Source: Candidatus Omnitrophota bacterium (GTDB taxonomy: Bacteria; Omnitrophota; Gorgyraeia; Zapsychrales; Fredricksoniimonadaceae). From it: a stretch of DNA of 12,004 nucleotides. Where the stretch lies: the NCBI GenBank assembly GCA_016196515.1, contig JACPXN010000089.1, forward strand, positions 1-12,004. The letters are read 5' to 3'. Both the position numbers and the translations under genes were made by a program. The notes below the pieces were generated by a model. The model was not told the origin of the DNA. It did no database searches and saw nothing but the letters and a program-made list of their open reading frames with translations. Numbering within the stretch: position 1 is the first letter of the stretch; every line of letters starts with the position of its first letter. This document shows, in pieces, positions 1-5,866 of this stretch.

Positions 1-1624
1 AATTCTGGCGATGGACTTCTATGATCTTTGTCACATCGGCCTTGTCCTTCGCAGGAACCGAATTGACTATCTTTTCCTCTAGCGCTTTCGACACTTCGCC
101 GGTTATGGATAAAATTATCCCGTCATTCGTTTTTTGAAGGTTGACCTTGGATCTCTCCTGATCATCCAATAAACCCAGATTTGGAGATGAATCTAATTTG
201 ATTTGAATAGCGCTCTGGGGTTGAGTTGTTTCGGCAGAGCAGAACAATTCCCCAACATCCGGTTTAATGAACTGCTGGGCTTCCTGCTCATCAAAACCCA
301 TACTCACCAGACGGTCGTGCAATTGGGCCACAGCTCTGGGCCAAGATACGGAGGAAACGTGCGCATATGCCCTGTTTAATTCTTCTTGTTGACGTCGTTG
401 GGCATATGGCATACGCAATACTCTCCCAAGGATCTGTTCCACGTCCTTTTTGGAATGAACATGCGCAACTGAACAAAAGACGTAGGCAAACGGACAGTCC
501 CACCCTTCTTTCAATGCTTGAACGGTAATGACAAATTCAATCGGACAATCGGGAGCAAGTAAATTAATGCCTTCCAGTTCCTTCTGGTCCCCGGTTGCAA
601 TGGCAATTTTGGACCGGTCAATTTTTTCTTCCTCAGTCAAATATCGTTCAACAACATCCACAGGAACGTCTTCATCTTTGTCTTCCGCCTGTATCAATAC
701 AATGGGTCTTATAAAATCCTTGTCTTTCCCGACAAATTCCGCCAATTTCTTTCTTGTATCCACGCTGCTGCTGACCGCTGCCTGCCAGGTCTTATGTTCC
801 GTAAGAATGATCGGCAACTTGATCATTTCCGCTGATTTCAATTCAGCGGCAGAAACGCTATGTAAAACGTTACTATTGGCCGCCGGTGTGGCTGTAAATT
901 CAATGATGCATGAAGGATCAACTCGCCTTAAAACTTCCATGCTCAGGGACGTGGTAGCGTTATGTGCTTCATCAATAATGACCAGTGGTCGGACAAGCGC
1001 CAGAATGTTGCGAAATGAAAACTTGATCTTGTCTTTGTTGGGACCTTCTTCGGTTCGTTCCAAATTCGGTATGTTCTCGGCAACTTTACTGAAATGCGGC
1101 TCCAGGTTCTCATTGTGCGCATAAACCCGGCGCCCTTCGGTATTATCCACCCGCAAAGTGGCCAACGTGCCGATAACAATGCAAAGGTTATTGGCAATAT
1201 CGTGAGGGCGTAATTGTTCAAAATCGGCGATATCTAAAACTCTGACCCTTCCCTCAAAGGCGTTATCCAGGATTTCGCGGTTAGAATGAGATGGGTCAAG
1301 CAGCGTTTGCAGAGTTTGTTCTCTGATGGCATTCGTCGGTACAAGCCATAAGACCAACGGATAATCCTGTTCAAGCCAGGCATCGGAAGCGACACCGATG
1401 CTGTGAGCAGCAAGCAGGGTTTTCCCTCCCCCCGTTGGCAAACGCAAACAGGAATAAGGGATATTCTCCAATCCTTCAATGGGCTGGTAGTAGTTGGCGT
1501 ATCTCTGTGTGCTTTTCCGTGATCGCTGTTCAAAAGATTGTCGCGAACCGACCAGATGGGCATTCTCCAGAAAATCCCGAAGAATATTGAGAGTCGTTTC
1601 CTGATAGTTTTTGAGTTTAAGCAT
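1..1624 (-). CDS. res: Type III-like restriction subunit / DEAD-DEAH helicase (Res), N-terminal 541 codons, runs off the window
   Basis: The minus frame starting with ATG at 1624 stays open to base 1, giving 541 codons with no stop. Seen motifs: Walker A PTGGGKT (residues 63-69), DEAH box in VIIDEAH (218-221), motif III-like TAT (244-246), a WDCP stretch (375-378) and motif VI QILGRVLR (397-404). This is a superfamily 2 ATPase/translocase of the kind found in type III restriction enzymes. In that family it forms a complex with the Mod subunit and moves along DNA using ATP before cleavage. The C-terminus, where a PD-(D/E)XK nuclease would sit, lies outside the window, so cleavage activity cannot be confirmed. 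The start lies 2 bp after the mod stop codon (TGAGCATG), indicating translational coupling. GC is low (about 38% over 601-660), unlike the core genes. No frameshift was seen in the visible part. Confidence 0.9.
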   Translation of the reverse strand, partial: MLKLKNYQETTLNILRDFLENAHLVGSRQSFEQRSRKSTQRYANYYQPIEGLENIPYSCLRLPTGGGKTLLAAHSIGVASDAWLEQDYPLVLWLVPTNAIREQTLQTLLDPSHSNREILDNAFEGRVRVLDIADFEQLRPHDIANNLCIVIGTLATLRVDNTEGRRVYAHNENLEPHFSKVAENIPNLERTEEGPNKDKIKFSFRNILALVRPLVIIDEAHNATTSLSMEVLRRVDPSCIIEFTATPAANSNVLHSVSAAELKSAEMIKLPIILTEHKTWQAAVSSSVDTRKKLAEFVGKDKDFIRPIVLIQAEDKDEDVPVDVVERYLTEEEKIDRSKIAIATGDQKELEGINLLAPDCPIEFVITVQALKEGWDCPFAYVFCSVAHVHSKKDVEQILGRVLRMPYAQRRQQEELNRAYAHVSSVSWPRAVAQLHDRLVSMGFDEQEAQQFIKPDVGELFCSAETTQPQSAIQIKLDSSPNLGLLDDQERSKVNLQKTNDGIILSITGEVSKALEEKIVNSVPAKDKADVTKIIEVHRQN

Positions 1625-1626
1625 GC

Positions 1627-3141
1627 TCAATACGCCCGGACATCGTAAGGGATTTGTTTGAACGTGATGTTTTGCTTTTTAAGCTGTGCATGGCCGATGG
1701 TTGTTAATTCACCATAGATCACTTTTGGGCCTTTAAAGGGTGGTATGTTTTTCAGAATCCTGCTTGTCAAAACATTCCCCCCATCCGGTTTCTTGTCTCC
1801 AAGAATCCCGTTAAAAAGTAAATAATAAGCAGTGCCGTTGCGTGTCCCGATCAAGGGGGAGCTTTTGACCTTGGGGGCGGGCGTTTTGGTTTCAGTGAAC
1901 CATACATGCGTTGCCAAGGTCTTGAAGCGTATATTTTTATTGATCAACCCGTTTTCGTCAAATATGGGATTGCCCAATCTATAAAACCGAAAGCCGCCTC
2001 CGCCTTTCCAGTTGACGGCCTCTGAAATCCCACCCTGCTCGCCGTCAACGACCTTTTTGAGGCGCGGGATACAATGCGTGACCGCATGCTCACCGATTTC
2101 AATACCTATATAACGACGATTCATTTTATGGGCAACGGCAGCAGTTGTTGCAGAACCTAAAAAAGAATCTAAGACTATGTCCTTTTCTCTACTCGTTGCT
2201 ATTGAAAAAATTCTATAAATCAATCTTTCGGGCTTCGGTGTTGAAAAAACACTCTGGTCATTAAAACTCTTAACCTCTTGTTTAGCTTCCTGATTATCTC
2301 CAACCTCATCTTTAAGCCATAACGTTGTGGGAACGAGACCATCTTGAACTTCTGACAAAAATCTTTTATAACGAGGTATGTTGTTCCCTGTTGGACCAAA
2401 ATAAATTCGGTTATCTTTAATCAATTCCTGAAATTTTTCCTTGGAGAAACGCCAACTTGTTCCACGAGGAGGTAACACTTTCTTGCCACCGGGAGTGACC
2501 AGTTCATAGTACGTCTTCTCGCTCGGCGTCTTGGCATGACACGGCCCAGAGGCCCAAGGACCCCTCGAGTCTTTATCGAGATTACTATAATTCTTTATGG
2601 AATCTTCCGGCCTTGAAAGTAAATTTCTTTTCCAACCCTCTTTATTCTTTGCAAAAACTAGAATAAAATCGTGATTATCTGAAAGCCACCGGGCATCATT
2701 GCTTCTGGTATGTTTCTTTTGCCAAATTATTGAGGCAACAAAATTCTTTCTACCAAAGACCTCATCCATAATGACCTTAAGATAGTGAGCCTCGGAGTCA
2801 TCCACCGAGATCCATATCGACCCGTCCTCTTTCAACAGATCCCTCAACAATTCCAAGCGCGGGTACATCATGGTCAACCATGTCGAATGCTCCAGATTAT
2901 CATCGTAATGCTCGAACGCACTGCGGGTATTATAAGGCGGATCAATATAGACGCATTTCACCTGCCCGGCATAATAAGGCAGCAGGGCCTTTAGGGCGTC
3001 CAGATTGTCCCCCTGGATGAGCATGTTCGGGGTGTTTTCGTCTCCGTAAGACAATTTGGGGTCTGCTTCCAACAAACGATAGGGGGCCACAGAGGCCAGC
3101 CGGATCGCAGCGTCTCTGTTAAGCCAATTTAGAGTGGGCAT
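1627..3141 (-). CDS. mod: Site-specific DNA methyltransferase, type III Mod-like (beta-class N6-adenine/N4-cytosine)
   Basis: This 504-residue protein would transfer a methyl group from S-adenosylmethionine to a base in a specific DNA site, protecting host DNA from the Res partner. The catalytic motif DPPY (67-70, within IDPPYNT) comes first. A long variable stretch (about 140-300) follows as the likely target-recognition domain. Next come TPKPERLI (301-308) and the SAM-binding motif DSFLGSATT (325-333). DPPY before the SAM motif is the beta-class order used by type III Mod proteins. The third small residue of the SAM motif is Ala rather than the usual Gly. The C-terminal 130 residues have no motif I recognise. 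It starts 9 bp after the radC stop; an AGGAG lies 15 nt upstream, which is far for a ribosome site. The start is supported by the MPTLNW opening. The specificity cannot be read from sequence. Confidence 0.92.
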   Translation of the reverse strand: MPTLNWLNRDAAIRLASVAPYRLLEADPKLSYGDENTPNMLIQGDNLDALKALLPYYAGQVKCVYIDPPYNTRSAFEHYDDNLEHSTWLTMMYPRLELLRDLLKEDGSIWISVDDSEAHYLKVIMDEVFGRKNFVASIIWQKKHTRSNDARWLSDNHDFILVFAKNKEGWKRNLLSRPEDSIKNYSNLDKDSRGPWASGPCHAKTPSEKTYYELVTPGGKKVLPPRGTSWRFSKEKFQELIKDNRIYFGPTGNNIPRYKRFLSEVQDGLVPTTLWLKDEVGDNQEAKQEVKSFNDQSVFSTPKPERLIYRIFSIATSREKDIVLDSFLGSATTAAVAHKMNRRYIGIEIGEHAVTHCIPRLKKVVDGEQGGISEAVNWKGGGGFRFYRLGNPIFDENGLINKNIRFKTLATHVWFTETKTPAPKVKSSPLIGTRNGTAYYLLFNGILGDKKPDGGNVLTSRILKNIPPFKGPKVIYGELTTIGHAQLKKQNITFKQIPYDVRAY

Positions 3142-3150
3142 GCCGTAGGG

Positions 3151-3837
3151 TCAAAACTCCTGCTTCTGGGTAAAACTATAGTATTTATTATTGCCGACAA
3201 TGATGTGGTCCACCAGTTGTAACCCCAATATTCTAACAGTTTGAAGCAATTCTTGTGTGAATTTTATATCATCTTGGCTGGGGATGGTCTCCCCCGATGG
3301 ATGGTTATGCGCGCAGATGATGGACACAGCATAATGCTGGAGGGCTTTGTGCATGATCTCCCTGATAATGGGATTTGCGCCGTTGACGGTGCCTTCCGTG
3401 ATGTCTAGGACCTCGATCACGCGGTTCTGGGCGTTGAGACAAATGACTTTGAAAACCTCCACTTTAAGATCGCGCATGCGGGGCATCAGCAGGTCGGCGG
3501 CGTCTTTGGCATTTTTGATCTGCGGGCGGTCTTCCTTGATCTCTTCTTCGCGCAGGCGCCGGCCGATCTCAATGGCGGCCTTGATTTGGGCGGTCTTGGC
3601 CTGTCCCAGACCCTTGAATTCCCGCCAACTGCGCGCGTCGGCATGGCTCATGGCGCGAAAAGAGCCGAAACGCTCCAGGATGCTGCGTGCCAGGTCAACG
3701 GCGCTTTGGCCCTTGATGCCGGTATGCAACAAGATGGCAAGGAGTTCGGCGTTGCTCAAGGCCTTTTCGCCGTGTTTGAGTAGTTTTTCCCGCGGGCGGT
3801 CGTCCACGGGCCATTGGGCGATGGAATTATTCTTCAT
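3151..3837 (-). CDS. radC: RadC-family JAB-domain protein (UPF0758)
   Basis: This 228-residue protein has the usual RadC length and layout. An N-terminal helix-hairpin-helix region includes GLGQAKTAQIKAA (76-88). The C-terminal JAB/MPN domain has the metal-binding pattern HNHPSG (177-182) with Asp190, and a glutamate in ITEGTVNG (146-153). JAB domains are zinc metallopeptidase-like folds. The cellular role of RadC is unsettled: the early link to DNA repair has not held up, and the gene often sits beside mobile or defence genes. The start at 3837 follows a strong GGAGG ribosome site. It heads the run radC-mod-res, with only 9 bp to mod. GC is high (about 58% over 3481-3540), matching the core genome and contrasting with ORF6N upstream and mod/res downstream. 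It may therefore be a native gene next to which a foreign pair landed. Confidence 0.93.
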   Translation of the reverse strand: MKNNSIAQWPVDDRPREKLLKHGEKALSNAELLAILLHTGIKGQSAVDLARSILERFGSFRAMSHADARSWREFKGLGQAKTAQIKAAIEIGRRLREEEIKEDRPQIKNAKDAADLLMPRMRDLKVEVFKVICLNAQNRVIEVLDITEGTVNGANPIIREIMHKALQHYAVSIICAHNHPSGETIPSQDDIKFTQELLQTVRILGLQLVDHIIVGNNKYYSFTQKQEF

Positions 3838-3851
3838 AAGGCCTCCTCCAT

Positions 3852-4514
3852 TTATCGAATCGTCCGGCCGGCAGCTTGTTTACTCTTTTGTCCCGTTATC
3901 AATTGCGAAACAGGTTGTTTCGCATGTGGATTCCCGCTTGCGCGGGAATGACAATCCACAACAAAACCTATTTTTGTCCTCTTGTAACTGTCTCCAGGCC
4001 CGAGCTCCTGCCTAGGCTCCGGCACGGCCATCAGCCGTCTAATCGCATCAAATATATGGATAATCTTTTCGTCGTGATCGCCGAATTTACGCTCCAGATC
4101 TTCGATCTTACGGGCCAAGTCCTTGTGGGAAAGTATCATTTCTTTCAGCCTTAGAAAGACCCGCATGATCTGAATATTCACTTGAACAGCTCTTTTTGAC
4201 TTCAGTACGCTGGAAAGCATGGCTACGCCCTGTTCCGTAAACACAAAAGGTAAATATTTGACGTGTTGCCCTCTCTTTAAGGTTCCAAATTGGAACCTTA
4301 AAGAATCGTACTCTTCCTTACTTAGCCGAAACATAAAATCTTCCGGGAAGCGGTCCATGTTACGATGAACCGCCTTATTAAGATTCTTTGTAAGCACACC
4401 GTACATCTGCGCCAAATCTTGATCAAGCATGACTTTATGCCCCCTAATCAGATAGATCTTACTCTGAATGATCTCGATTGGCACAAGACTACCCTGTTTT
4501 GCTTTTTGCGGCAT
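3852..4514 (-). CDS. ORF6N-domain protein with a repeat-derived C-terminal tail
   Basis: The 220-residue product has an ORF6N domain at about 12-100 (PIEIIQSKIYLIRG, then the conserved FTEQGVAMLSSVL at 92-104). This domain is common in phage and in mobile or defence-related bacterial loci and is thought to bind DNA; the exact role is unknown. A charged helical stretch (about 120-160) probably forms a coiled coil. Family members often end near a KR-IGF motif, here KRTKIGF (178-184). The remaining 36 residues, including CHSRASGNP, are encoded by a palindromic repeat and look like read-through rather than a domain. The start at 4514 follows AAGGGGGT. A perfect 14-bp inverted repeat lies inside the gene (4275-4303). 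GC is about 40%, lower than radC next door, which suggests acquisition. The stop lies 14 bp before the radC start. Confidence 0.85.
   Translation of the reverse strand: MPQKAKQGSLVPIEIIQSKIYLIRGHKVMLDQDLAQMYGVLTKNLNKAVHRNMDRFPEDFMFRLSKEEYDSLRFQFGTLKRGQHVKYLPFVFTEQGVAMLSSVLKSKRAVQVNIQIMRVFLRLKEMILSHKDLARKIEDLERKFGDHDEKIIHIFDAIRRLMAVPEPRQELGPGDSYKRTKIGFVVDCHSRASGNPHAKQPVSQLITGQKSKQAAGRTIR
3905..3923. repeat. Hairpin with 7-bp stem in the ORF6N tail
   Basis: GCGAAAC (3905-3911) and GTTTCGC (3917-3923) are exact reverse complements around a 5-base loop. It lies directly beside the larger palindrome at 3925-3960, and both are read as the extra C-terminal residues of the ORF6N protein. There is no T-run after it on the coding strand, so it is not a classic terminator. 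Confidence 0.75.
3925..3960. repeat. Dispersed-type palindromic repeat (ATTCCCGC...GCGGGAAT)
   Basis: ATTCCCGC (3930-3937), loop TTGC, GCGGGAAT (3942-3949) form an 8-bp stem. An outer pair TGTGGATT (3925-3932) and AATCCACA (3953-3960) partly overlaps it. The core closely resembles the short ATTCCC-N8-GGGAAT repeats (for example neisserial dRS3) that occur in many copies in diverse bacterial genomes. Only one copy is in this window, so its dispersed nature is inferred from likeness. Confidence 0.7.
4275..4303. repeat. Perfect inverted repeat, 14-bp arms, 1-base centre, inside the ORF6N gene
   Basis: Left arm CTTTAAGGTTCCAA (4275-4288), centre A (4289), right arm TTGGAACCTTAAAG (4290-4303); the arms match without error. 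It encodes the LRFQFGTLK segment of the ORF6N domain. Such symmetry could be a binding site for a dimer, for example self-regulation, or a result of template switching. Which of these applies is not known. Confidence 0.9.
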
Positions 4515-4561
4515 GAAATACCCCCTTGAAGAGTTAGAAATTTCTGGAATAAATGAATGCG

Positions 4562-4610
4562 GACTGCGTTTAATCGGGGAAGTTTGAACTGACTGCGTTC
4601 CGATCGGGGA
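4562..4610. repeat. Two imperfect direct repeats (19 and 20 bp) upstream of the ORF6N gene
   Basis: GACTGCGTTTAATCGGGGA (4562-4580) and GACTGCGTTCCGATCGGGGA (4591-4610) share GACTGCGTT and ATCGGGGA. The 10 bases between them include AGTT and AACT in inverted order. The pair sits 48-96 bp upstream of the ORF6N start, between it and the possible promoter. It could be a tandem operator or worn ends of a lost mobile element. The rest of the 161-bp greA-ORF6N gap holds only the weak promoter candidate and the ribosome site. Confidence 0.65.
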
Positions 4611-4636
4611 TATCGGAAAAACTGCCTGATGATGTT

Positions 4637-4665
4637 ACTGTATCACAAACGATAAATTGGCGCAA
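4637..4665 (-). promoter_or_regulatory. Weak candidate promoter for the ORF6N gene
   Basis: On the minus strand TTGCGC (4665-4660) and TACAGT (4642-4637) are 17 bp apart, with a TGTGA just before the -10 that could act as an extended -10. The match to consensus is 3/6 and 4/6, so this is tentative. It lies just after the greA stop. Confidence 0.3.
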
Positions 4666-4675
4666 CAACCTGTCT

Positions 4676-5155
4676 TTAAGAAGGGCGTTTGATGCTTAAA
4701 ATTTTATATTTGAGCGTCCCGGCCGGGACTTTTAACTCCACGGTTTCTTTGGCCTTATGGCCCAAAAGCCCTTTGCCGATGGGGGAAAACACCGAGATCT
4801 TGTTCTCCTCGTAACTCGCCTCTTCCGGGGACACCAGCATGTAGGTCATTTTCTCGCCGCTGTCTAAGTCTTCCAGCGCCACGATGGCACCGATGAACAC
4901 CTTGTCGGAAGGGATCTTCTCGTTCTCGATGATGCGCCCATTGGCCAGTTTCGCCTCCAGCTCGGCGATCCGCAGCTCATTCTGGGCCTGCGCTTCCTTG
5001 GCCGCGTCGTATTCGGCGTTCTCGGAAATGTCGCCCTGCGCGCGCGCCTCGCCGATCGCTTTGGCGATCTTGCGGCGTTCAACGGACTTGAGGGTCTCGA
5101 GCTGTTTTTGCAGTTTATGAAAACCCTCACGGGTCAAATAAACTTCGTTGGCCAT
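4676..5155 (-). CDS. greA: Transcription elongation factor GreA
   Basis: GreA enters the secondary channel of stalled, backtracked RNA polymerase and stimulates cleavage of the misplaced RNA 3' end. The 159-residue product has the normal length and two-domain layout: an N-terminal coiled coil (about 1-77) and a C-terminal FKBP-like domain (about 83-156). The coiled-coil tip carries the acidic motif GDISENAEYDAAKE (41-54), with Asp42 and Glu45 at the positions that hold the catalytic metal in this family. The signature SPIGKGLLGHKAKETV is at 124-139. The start at 5155 follows AAGGAC. Two stem-loops occupy the 83-bp gap upstream. No strong promoter was seen there, so greA may be read from the ebfC promoter through the 76-residue gene. 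Confidence 0.97.
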   Translation of the reverse strand: MANEVYLTREGFHKLQKQLETLKSVERRKIAKAIGEARAQGDISENAEYDAAKEAQAQNELRIAELEAKLANGRIIENEKIPSDKVFIGAIVALEDLDSGEKMTYMLVSPEEASYEENKISVFSPIGKGLLGHKAKETVELKVPAGTLKYKILSIKRPS

Positions 5156-5169
5156 ATCTTTGTCCTTAT

Positions 5170-5209
5170 CCTGCTACGCGGCAAAATTTTCATTTGGCCG
5201 CTACGCAGG
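5170..5209. repeat. Imperfect stem-loop in the greA leader
   Basis: The left arm at 5170-5182 and the right arm at 5197-5209 pair as CCTGC/GCAGG and GGC-side five-base stems, separated by a symmetric 3x3 internal loop, with a 14-base AT-rich loop. It ends next to the greA ribosome site, so it could affect translation or transcript stability. No T-run follows. Confidence 0.5.
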
Positions 5210-5217
5210 ATGAATTC

Positions 5218-5234
5218 CCCCGCCTAAGGCGGGG
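5218..5234. repeat. GC-rich 7-bp hairpin right after the 76-residue gene
   Basis: CCCCGCC (5218-5224), loop of three bases, GGCGGGG (5228-5234), starting 4 bp past the stop codon of the upstream gene and flanked by GAATT and TCATTC. There is no T-tract on the transcript side, so it is more likely an RNA-stabilising or dispersed repeat than an intrinsic terminator. Confidence 0.7.
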
Positions 5235-5238
5235 TCAT

Positions 5239-5469
5239 TCACATCGCCTCAATGGCTTTGACCATGATCGGCAGCACCGCTTGCGCTTCATCCTTGTTCA
5301 AACGGCCGAGTTTGGTGAAACTCCATTTTCCGTCGAGAAGGTTTTCGCGGGTGATCTGCAGTTTCTTGGGCGCGCCGTTATAGGAAAAAACCCCGACCGT
5401 AACGCGGGTGTTCTCAAAATCGATCACTTCTTTGAATGTGGCAACGTCTAAACCGGCATCGTAAGGCAT
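5239..5469 (-). CDS. Small conserved-looking protein, function unknown (possible PC4/YdbC-like fold)
   Basis: A 76-residue protein I cannot name with certainty. It is probably real: ATG at 5469 follows a perfect AGGAGG, it lies 15 bp after ebfC, and it fills the space to greA. It has no signal peptide or membrane segment. The middle part VTVGVFSYNGAPKKLQITRE (23-42) followed by WSFTKLGRLNKDEAQAVLP (49-67) reads as beta strands and then a helix. This loosely recalls single-strand-binding PC4/YdbC-like proteins, in which a basic beta sheet is followed by a C-terminal helix. That likeness is inferred by eye only. Placement between a nucleoid protein gene and a transcription elongation factor gene would suit a nucleic-acid-binding role, but does not prove it. 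Confidence 0.75.
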   Translation of the reverse strand: MPYDAGLDVATFKEVIDFENTRVTVGVFSYNGAPKKLQITRENLLDGKWSFTKLGRLNKDEAQAVLPIMVKAIEAM

Positions 5470-5484
5470 GAGTCCTCCTGATTT

Positions 5485-5781
5485 TTAAGTTAACCCGGGT
5501 ATGTTCAAACCGGGCGTATTGCGCATCTTGTTGGCGGCCGCCTGCTGGGACTTTTTGACCGCGGTGTTGATGCTGCGTAAAAGGTCCATCTGAAGGCGGT
5601 TCTTGTTGCCAGCGTTCAAAAGCCCCGCGTCGATATCCACCGACTGGAAGACCTGGGCGCCGTTGATAACGACCTTAATGCCGCGCACATCGCTGACCTC
5701 AATGATGACGGCTCCCAGTTCTTTCTTGAGCTTGTCGGCCTGTTTCCTTAACTCCATCATCTGCTTGATCTTGTCAAACAT
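5485..5781 (-). CDS. ebfC: YbaB/EbfC family nucleoid-associated DNA-binding protein
   Basis: The 98-residue product begins MFDKIKQMMELRKQADKLKKEL, the typical helical opening of YbaB/EbfC. A beta region VIIEVSDVRGIKVVINGAQ (25-43) and a second long helix with the family pattern of a late INTAVKKSQ (70-78) follow. Family members form tweezer-like dimers that bind DNA and help organise the nucleoid. In many genomes the gene sits beside dnaX and recR; here neither is present. The Gly/Pro tail (NTPGLNIPGL, 88-97) is also usual. A good promoter lies upstream at 5828-5856, and the ribosome site AGGGAGA overlaps the edge of a 20-bp palindrome. The stop is 15 bp before the next gene, so the two are probably cotranscribed. 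Confidence 0.93.
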   Translation of the reverse strand: MFDKIKQMMELRKQADKLKKELGAVIIEVSDVRGIKVVINGAQVFQSVDIDAGLLNAGNKNRLQMDLLRSINTAVKKSQQAAANKMRNTPGLNIPGLT

Positions 5782-5789
5782 GTCGTCTC

Positions 5790-5809
5790 CCTGCCTGCCG
5801 GCAGGCAGG
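5790..5809. repeat. Perfect 20-bp palindrome overlapping the ebfC ribosome site
   Basis: CCTGCCTGCCGGCAGGCAGG reads the same on both strands. On the transcript its last bases (AGG, 5792-5790) are also the first bases of the AGGGAGA ribosome site (5792-5786) in front of ebfC. A folded hairpin could therefore partly hide that site. CCTGCC/GGCAGG palindromes of this type are often repeated many times in genomes of uncultured bacteria; only one is in this window. Confidence 0.85.
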
Positions 5810-5827
5810 CTTAAAAAATATCTTTCT

Positions 5828-5856
5828 CTTATACATTAAAGCAAATACTTTTGCAA
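5828..5856 (-). promoter_or_regulatory. Candidate sigma-70-type promoter for ebfC and the genes after it
   Basis: On the minus strand TTGCAA (5856-5851, 4/6 to consensus) and TATAAG (5833-5828, 5/6) are separated by exactly 17 bp in an AT-rich stretch that stands out from its GC-rich surroundings. It begins right after the yggT stop and lies about 45-75 bp upstream of the ebfC start. A transcript would carry the 20-bp palindrome in its 5' leader. Confidence 0.6.
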
Positions 5857-5866
5857 GAAATAACCC

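Noticed and set aside
361..409. Inverted pair CATATGCCC / GGGCATATG in res
   Set aside because: Only 9 bp with a 28-base spacer inside well-conserved coding sequence; chance and codon use are enough to explain it.
528..1124. 198-codon open frame on the plus strand
   Set aside because: It lies antisense to the res gene, whose minus frame has clear helicase motifs; the plus-strand product has no recognisable motif.
1234..1563. 109-codon minus-strand frame
   Set aside because: It is a different frame within res. The res frame stays open through it and carries Walker A and following motifs.
2137..2168. Loss of the third Gly in the Mod SAM motif (GSA instead of GSG) as a sign of an inactive enzyme
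   Set aside because: Ala is a mild change, the surrounding residues and DPPY are intact, and I believe this form occurs in related methyltransferases. I do not treat it as inactivation.
1..4675. Mobile-element boundaries (integrase, tRNA attachment site, terminal repeats) for the accessory block
   Set aside because: No integrase, transposase or tRNA gene and no matching end repeats were found; the left end is outside the window.
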